Below are positions 5,388 to 8,114 of a stretch of DNA of 8,114 nucleotides, in pieces; positions within the stretch are counted from its first letter, which is position 1; every line of letters starts with the position of its first letter. The DNA lies in assembly GCA_905213725.1 (NCBI GenBank), contig CAJMJM010000081.1, positions 1 to 8,114 on the forward strand. Direction: 5' to 3'. This DNA is from Collinsella aerofaciens. GTDB taxonomy: Bacteria > Actinomycetota > Coriobacteriia > Coriobacteriales > Coriobacteriaceae. Position numbers and translations under genes: made by a program. The notes under the pieces were generated by a model that worked only from the letters and a program-made list of their open reading frames with translations, was not told the origin of the DNA and ran no database searches.

Positions 5388-5419
5388 CCCGTAAGATGTG
5401 GATAAACAACTTCTACGGG
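5388..5419 (+). promoter_or_regulatory. Hairpin in the pyrG leader
   Basis: CCCGTA (5388-5393) pairs with TACGGG (5414-5419). The stem can continue with AG/CT and TGT/ACA after a 2-base bulge and one mismatch, closing on a GGATAA loop. It lies between the likely transcription start and the ribosome binding site AGGT (5426-5429), and is not followed by a T-run. The start of the leader does not show the G-rich initial sequence plus terminator known for CTP-sensing pyrG attenuation in Bacillus, so that mechanism is not supported here. Confidence 0.4.
5397..5405 (-). promoter_or_regulatory. Perfect DnaA-box 9-mer in the pyrG leader
   Basis: TGTGGATAA on the + strand is TTATCCACA on the - strand, identical to the classical high-affinity DnaA box. 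It is about 18 bases past the candidate -10 element, where bound DnaA could block or modulate transcription. No second box is seen in the window. The match is exact; function is inference. Confidence 0.4.
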
Positions 5420-5437
5420 AAGCGCAGGTAACTCAAT

Positions 5438-7099
5438 ATGACCAAGCATGTGTTCGTAACCGGTGGCGTGGTTTCGTCCTTGGGCAAGGGTATCACCGCG
5501 GCCTCGCTGGGCCGTCTGCTCAAGTCGCGTGGCTACAAAGTAACGATGCAGAAGGCCGATCCGTATCTGAACGTCGACCCCGGTACCATGAGCCCCTTCC
5601 AGCATGGTGAGGTCTTCGTTACCGAGGATGGTTACGAGTCCGACCTGGACCTGGGTCATTACGAGCGCTTTATTGATGAGAACCTGACCCGCGATTCCAA
5701 CTTTACGACCGGCGCCATCTATAAGAGCTTGATCGCCCGCGAGCGTCGCGGCGACTTTTTGGGCGGTACCGTGCAGGTGATTCCTCACGTCACCAATGCC
5801 ATTAAGGACAAGTTCCGCCGCATCGAGGAGCAGACCGGCTCCGATGTAGTCATCACCGAGCTGGGCGGCACGATCGGCGACATCGAGTCGCAGCCGTTTG
5901 TCGAGGCCATCCGCCAGTACCGCAAGGAGGCCGGCCCCGAGAACGTCTGCTACATCCACGTGTCGCTCGTTCCCTATATCGCCGCCGCCCACGAGGTCAA
6001 GACCAAGCCCACGCAGCATTCCGTCAAGGAGCTCCGCAGCTTTGGCATCCAGCCCGATATCATCGTGCTGCGCTCCGACCACCATATCGATGACGCTATC
6101 CGCGGAAAGATCGCAAGCTTCTGCGACGTCGACACCGATTGCGTCTTTACCAACGAGGACTGCGCGAGCATTTACGATGTTCCGCAGCTGCTTGCCGAGC
6201 AGGACTTTGACCTGCGCATTTGCGAACGCCTGGGTCTGGATCCGCGTGAGCGCGACATGAGCGAGTGGAACGAGTTCCTGCGCAAACAGAATCACGCCAA
6301 CCATCACGCCGACAAGGTGAAGATCGCCGTCGTGGGTAAGTACACGCAGCTGCCCGATGCGTACCTGTCGGTTATCGAGGCCCTGCACCATGCGGGCGTC
6401 TTCTACGATCGCCATGTGGACGTCCAGCTGGTCGACGGCGAGAGCCTCGACGAGCAGAATGTCTCCGAGGTTCTGGGCGACGCCTCGGGCATCCTGGTCC
6501 CTGGCGGCTTTGGCAAGCGCGCCCTGGAGGGCAAGATCCTCGCGGCCGAGTTTGCCCGTGAGCACAAGATTCCGTATCTGGGCATTTGCCTGGGTATGCA
6601 GGTGGCCGTGTGCGAGTTCGCCCGCAACGTCGGCGGCCTTGCCGGCGCCAGCTCCTCCGAGTTCGATCCGGACGGCCCGTTTAGCGTCATCGATCTGATG
6701 AGCTCGCAGGAGGACGTGACCGAGAAGGGCGGCACCATGCGCCTGGGCGCCTATCCGTGCAAGCTCGCCGCCGATACCCTTGCTCGCGAGGCATATGGCG
6801 AGGAGCTCGTCTACGAGCGTCACCGTCACCGCTTTGAGTTCAACAACGCCTTCCGTGACCAGCTCGAGGACGCCGGTTTGGTTATCTCGGGTCTGTCGCC
6901 CGACGAGCGCCTGGTCGAGATGGTCGAGCTGCCGCGCAACGTGCATCCGTGGTATGTGGCAACCCAGGCTCATCCCGAGTTCAAGAGCCGCCCGACCAAC
7001 CCGCAGCCGCTGTTCCGCGAGTTCGTGCGCGCTTCGATCGGCCAGCACGAGGGTGTCGACCGTCTGCAGGTGACGCCCATGAATCTCGCTACGGACTAA
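5438..7099 (+). CDS. pyrG: CTP synthase (glutamine-hydrolysing)
   Basis: This cytoplasmic enzyme makes CTP from UTP, ATP and glutamine, the last step of de novo pyrimidine nucleotide synthesis. It has 553 residues; the family is usually about 535-550. The N-terminal synthetase domain (1 to about 270) has the ATP loop GGVVSSLGKG (9-18, Lys17), the magnesium ligands Asp71 in DLDLGHYERF and Glu141 in ELGGTIGDIESQPF, and the UTP-site region KTKPTQHSVKELR (188-200). After a linker, the class I glutamine amidotransferase domain (about 294-535) has the oxyanion segment VPGGFGKR (354-361), the nucleophile Cys384 in GICLGMQ, and His512 with Glu514 in QAHPEF. All catalytic residues are present. The C-terminus runs slightly past the domain (about 539-553). 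The ATG at 5438 gives the standard N-terminus, with AGGT at 5426-5429 as a modest ribosome binding site. xerD follows after two bases. Confidence 0.98.
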   Translation: MTKHVFVTGGVVSSLGKGITAASLGRLLKSRGYKVTMQKADPYLNVDPGTMSPFQHGEVFVTEDGYESDLDLGHYERFIDENLTRDSNFTTGAIYKSLIARERRGDFLGGTVQVIPHVTNAIKDKFRRIEEQTGSDVVITELGGTIGDIESQPFVEAIRQYRKEAGPENVCYIHVSLVPYIAAAHEVKTKPTQHSVKELRSFGIQPDIIVLRSDHHIDDAIRGKIASFCDVDTDCVFTNEDCASIYDVPQLLAEQDFDLRICERLGLDPRERDMSEWNEFLRKQNHANHHADKVKIAVVGKYTQLPDAYLSVIEALHHAGVFYDRHVDVQLVDGESLDEQNVSEVLGDASGILVPGGFGKRALEGKILAAEFAREHKIPYLGICLGMQVAVCEFARNVGGLAGASSSEFDPDGPFSVIDLMSSQEDVTEKGGTMRLGAYPCKLAADTLAREAYGEELVYERHRHRFEFNNAFRDQLEDAGLVISGLSPDERLVEMVELPRNVHPWYVATQAHPEFKSRPTNPQPLFREFVRASIGQHEGVDRLQVTPMNLATD

Positions 7100-7101
7100 G
7101 G

Positions 7102-8043
7102 GTGCCGGCGAATAAGGAACATACCGAAGCTACTCCCTCGTCGCTCGCCGTGGCGGCGGGGGAGTATCTCGATTACCTCGCGGTCGAGCGGGGTTTGGCG
7201 CGCAACACGATTGCGGCCTATCGTCGTGACCTGACGACGTACTGCGCCTATCTGGAGCGGGCGGGTATTGTGTCTTTTGAAGAGGTGACTCGTCAGGTCG
7301 TGGAGGGCTTTGTCGCCGACCGTCGCGATGGGGGCTATTCGGATGCCTCGGTGGAGCGTGCGCTTGCGGCCGTGAAGGGCCTGCATGCCTTTTTGGTGCG
7401 CGATGGGGCTGTGGCCCAAAATCCAACGGCGGCGTTGCGCCTTCCTAAAAAGGCTGATCGTTTGCCGGAGTATCTATCGGTGGAGGATGTCTCGGCGCTG
7501 CTCGATCAAGACTTCCCCGAGGGCGAGATGGGCTTGCGCGACCATGCCATCTTGGAAGTGCTCTACGGATGCGGTTTGCGTGTGAGCGAGTTGGTGGGGC
7601 TCGATGTGGGCGATATCCATATCGACGATGGCTTTGTACTCGTTCGCGGTAAGGGCTCAAAGGAACGCCTGTCCCCGCTGGTGGGAAGCGCGGCGCGAGC
7701 TCTGACGCTCTATGTAACTGAGGGACGTTCTCGCTTGGCGGCCCATGCCCGCGGAACCGAGACCTCGGCGGTCTTTTTAAATAAGAACGGCCGCCGTCTG
7801 TCGCGCCAGGGCATCCATGCCATCTGTGAGCGCTACGGGCGCCAGGTGGGACTGGTGGGACTCCATCCCCATACGCTGCGTCACTCCTTTGCCACCCATA
7901 TGCTTGCGGGCGGCGCAGACCTCCGTGTGCTACAGGAGATCTTGGGACATGCCGATATATCGACCACGCAGGTCTACACGCATGTCGATCGTACGCAACT
8001 GACCGAGGTCTATCTGGCAGCGCACCCGCTGGCGCATCGTTAA
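7102..8043 (+). CDS. xerD: Tyrosine site-specific recombinase XerD (XerC/D family)
   Basis: XerC and XerD resolve chromosome dimers at dif near the terminus, together with FtsK. The 313 residues are close to the usual 295-310. The N-terminal SAM-like DNA-binding domain (about 13-101) contains YLAVERGLARNTIAAYRRDL. The catalytic domain (about 122-308) has Arg160 in GCGLRVSELVGL, Lys184 in RGKGSKER, His257 and Arg260 in HPHTLRHSFATHML, His283 in LGHADISTT, and the nucleophile Tyr292 in QVYTH. All six catalytic positions are intact, so it should be active. The start is GTG 7102, since no ATG or other convincing start lies nearby in this frame. The gap from the pyrG stop is two bases and the ribosome binding site is weak (TAAGG adjoining the start), which suggests translational coupling to pyrG. 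XerD rather than XerC is favoured by the pyrG linkage known in other Actinomycetota; residues alone do not settle it. Codon use is less biased than in arcB. Confidence 0.9.
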   Translation: MPANKEHTEATPSSLAVAAGEYLDYLAVERGLARNTIAAYRRDLTTYCAYLERAGIVSFEEVTRQVVEGFVADRRDGGYSDASVERALAAVKGLHAFLVRDGAVAQNPTAALRLPKKADRLPEYLSVEDVSALLDQDFPEGEMGLRDHAILEVLYGCGLRVSELVGLDVGDIHIDDGFVLVRGKGSKERLSPLVGSAARALTLYVTEGRSRLAAHARGTETSAVFLNKNGRRLSRQGIHAICERYGRQVGLVGLHPHTLRHSFATHMLAGGADLRVLQEILGHADISTTQVYTHVDRTQLTEVYLAAHPLAHR

Positions 8044-8073
8044 CATATCGCTGGCCTGCATATTTATAGGTAT

Positions 8074-8113
8074 TTGGGGACGGGCCCCAGATTGCCGAGG
8101 CGCACTTTTGCGC
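8074..8113 (+). repeat. Two short hairpins downstream of xerD
   Basis: TGGGG (8075-8079) pairs with CCCCA (8085-8089), plus a closing T-G, around ACGGG. GCGCA (8100-8104) pairs with TGCGC (8109-8113) around CTTT. Neither has a following T-run within the window. They may be part of a dispersed palindromic repeat or a terminator that continues past the end. Nothing coding is recognised in 8044-8114. Confidence 0.35.
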
Positions 8114-8114
8114 G

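Noticed and set aside
5171..7048. Long open frame (625 codons) on the minus strand across pyrG
   Set aside because: It is fully antisense to a gene with every CTP synthase catalytic motif. The protein is low-complexity and rich in Ala/Gly/Val/Leu/Asp without recognisable domains, as expected when third-position C/G bias removes stop codons from the opposite strand.
6949..7101. Extension of the xerD frame upstream to 6949
   Set aside because: This part overlaps the conserved C-terminal end of pyrG in another frame and encodes an Arg/Pro-rich peptide unlike any XerD N-terminus.
7102..8043. xerD as an integrase of a mobile element, with a dif or att site nearby
   Set aside because: Length, motifs and linkage to pyrG fit the housekeeping recombinase. 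No att-like duplication, tRNA end or dif-like sequence is seen in the window.

Overview
The window reads as ordinary chromosome from a G+C-rich, anaerobic Gram-positive of the Actinomycetota. Class Coriobacteriia, and Collinsella in particular, fits best. This is judged from the gene set, the strong C/G third-position codon use, and resemblance of the proteins to remembered Coriobacteriia homologues; no search was run. All genes are on the + strand.

Region 1 (1-2781) is the end of an arginine deiminase (ADI) cluster. It holds the last 17 codons of arcA with the catalytic cysteine, a complete ornithine carbamoyltransferase (arcB), and a YfcC/DcuC-type carrier that is probably the arginine/ornithine exchanger (arcD). 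Together they take up arginine, split it to ammonia and citrulline, phosphorolyse citrulline to ornithine and carbamoyl phosphate, and export ornithine. The fourth pathway enzyme, carbamate kinase, does not follow arcB or arcD here. Hairpins stand between all three genes, so the cluster may be expressed in graded or processed units.

Region 2 (2782-3182) is 401 bases without a gene, packed with secondary structure. A chain of mutually exclusive stems after arcD leads to an 11-bp terminator. Next come a 12-bp palindrome and an 18-bp bidirectional terminator-like hairpin framed by two inverted 11-bp copies of a self-palindromic sequence. A TATAAT element then precedes the next gene. This is the most unusual part of the window.

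Region 3 (3183-4731) is one gene for a UPF0371/DUF1846 protein, a conserved family without an established function, followed by a clear intrinsic terminator. Region 4 (about 4796-5316) is a small winged-helix DNA-binding protein gene with its own leader dyad and terminator.

Region 5 (5317-8114) is pyrG (CTP synthase) with its own promoter and a leader holding a perfect DnaA-box 9-mer, then xerD (tyrosine site-specific recombinase) two bases downstream and probably translationally coupled. The last 71 bases hold two small hairpins and no recognisable gene.

No rRNA, tRNA, CRISPR, insertion sequence or prophage is visible. No clearly new multi-gene system was found. The best leads are the structured 2782-3058 spacer, the DnaA box before pyrG and the uncharacterised DUF1846 protein.
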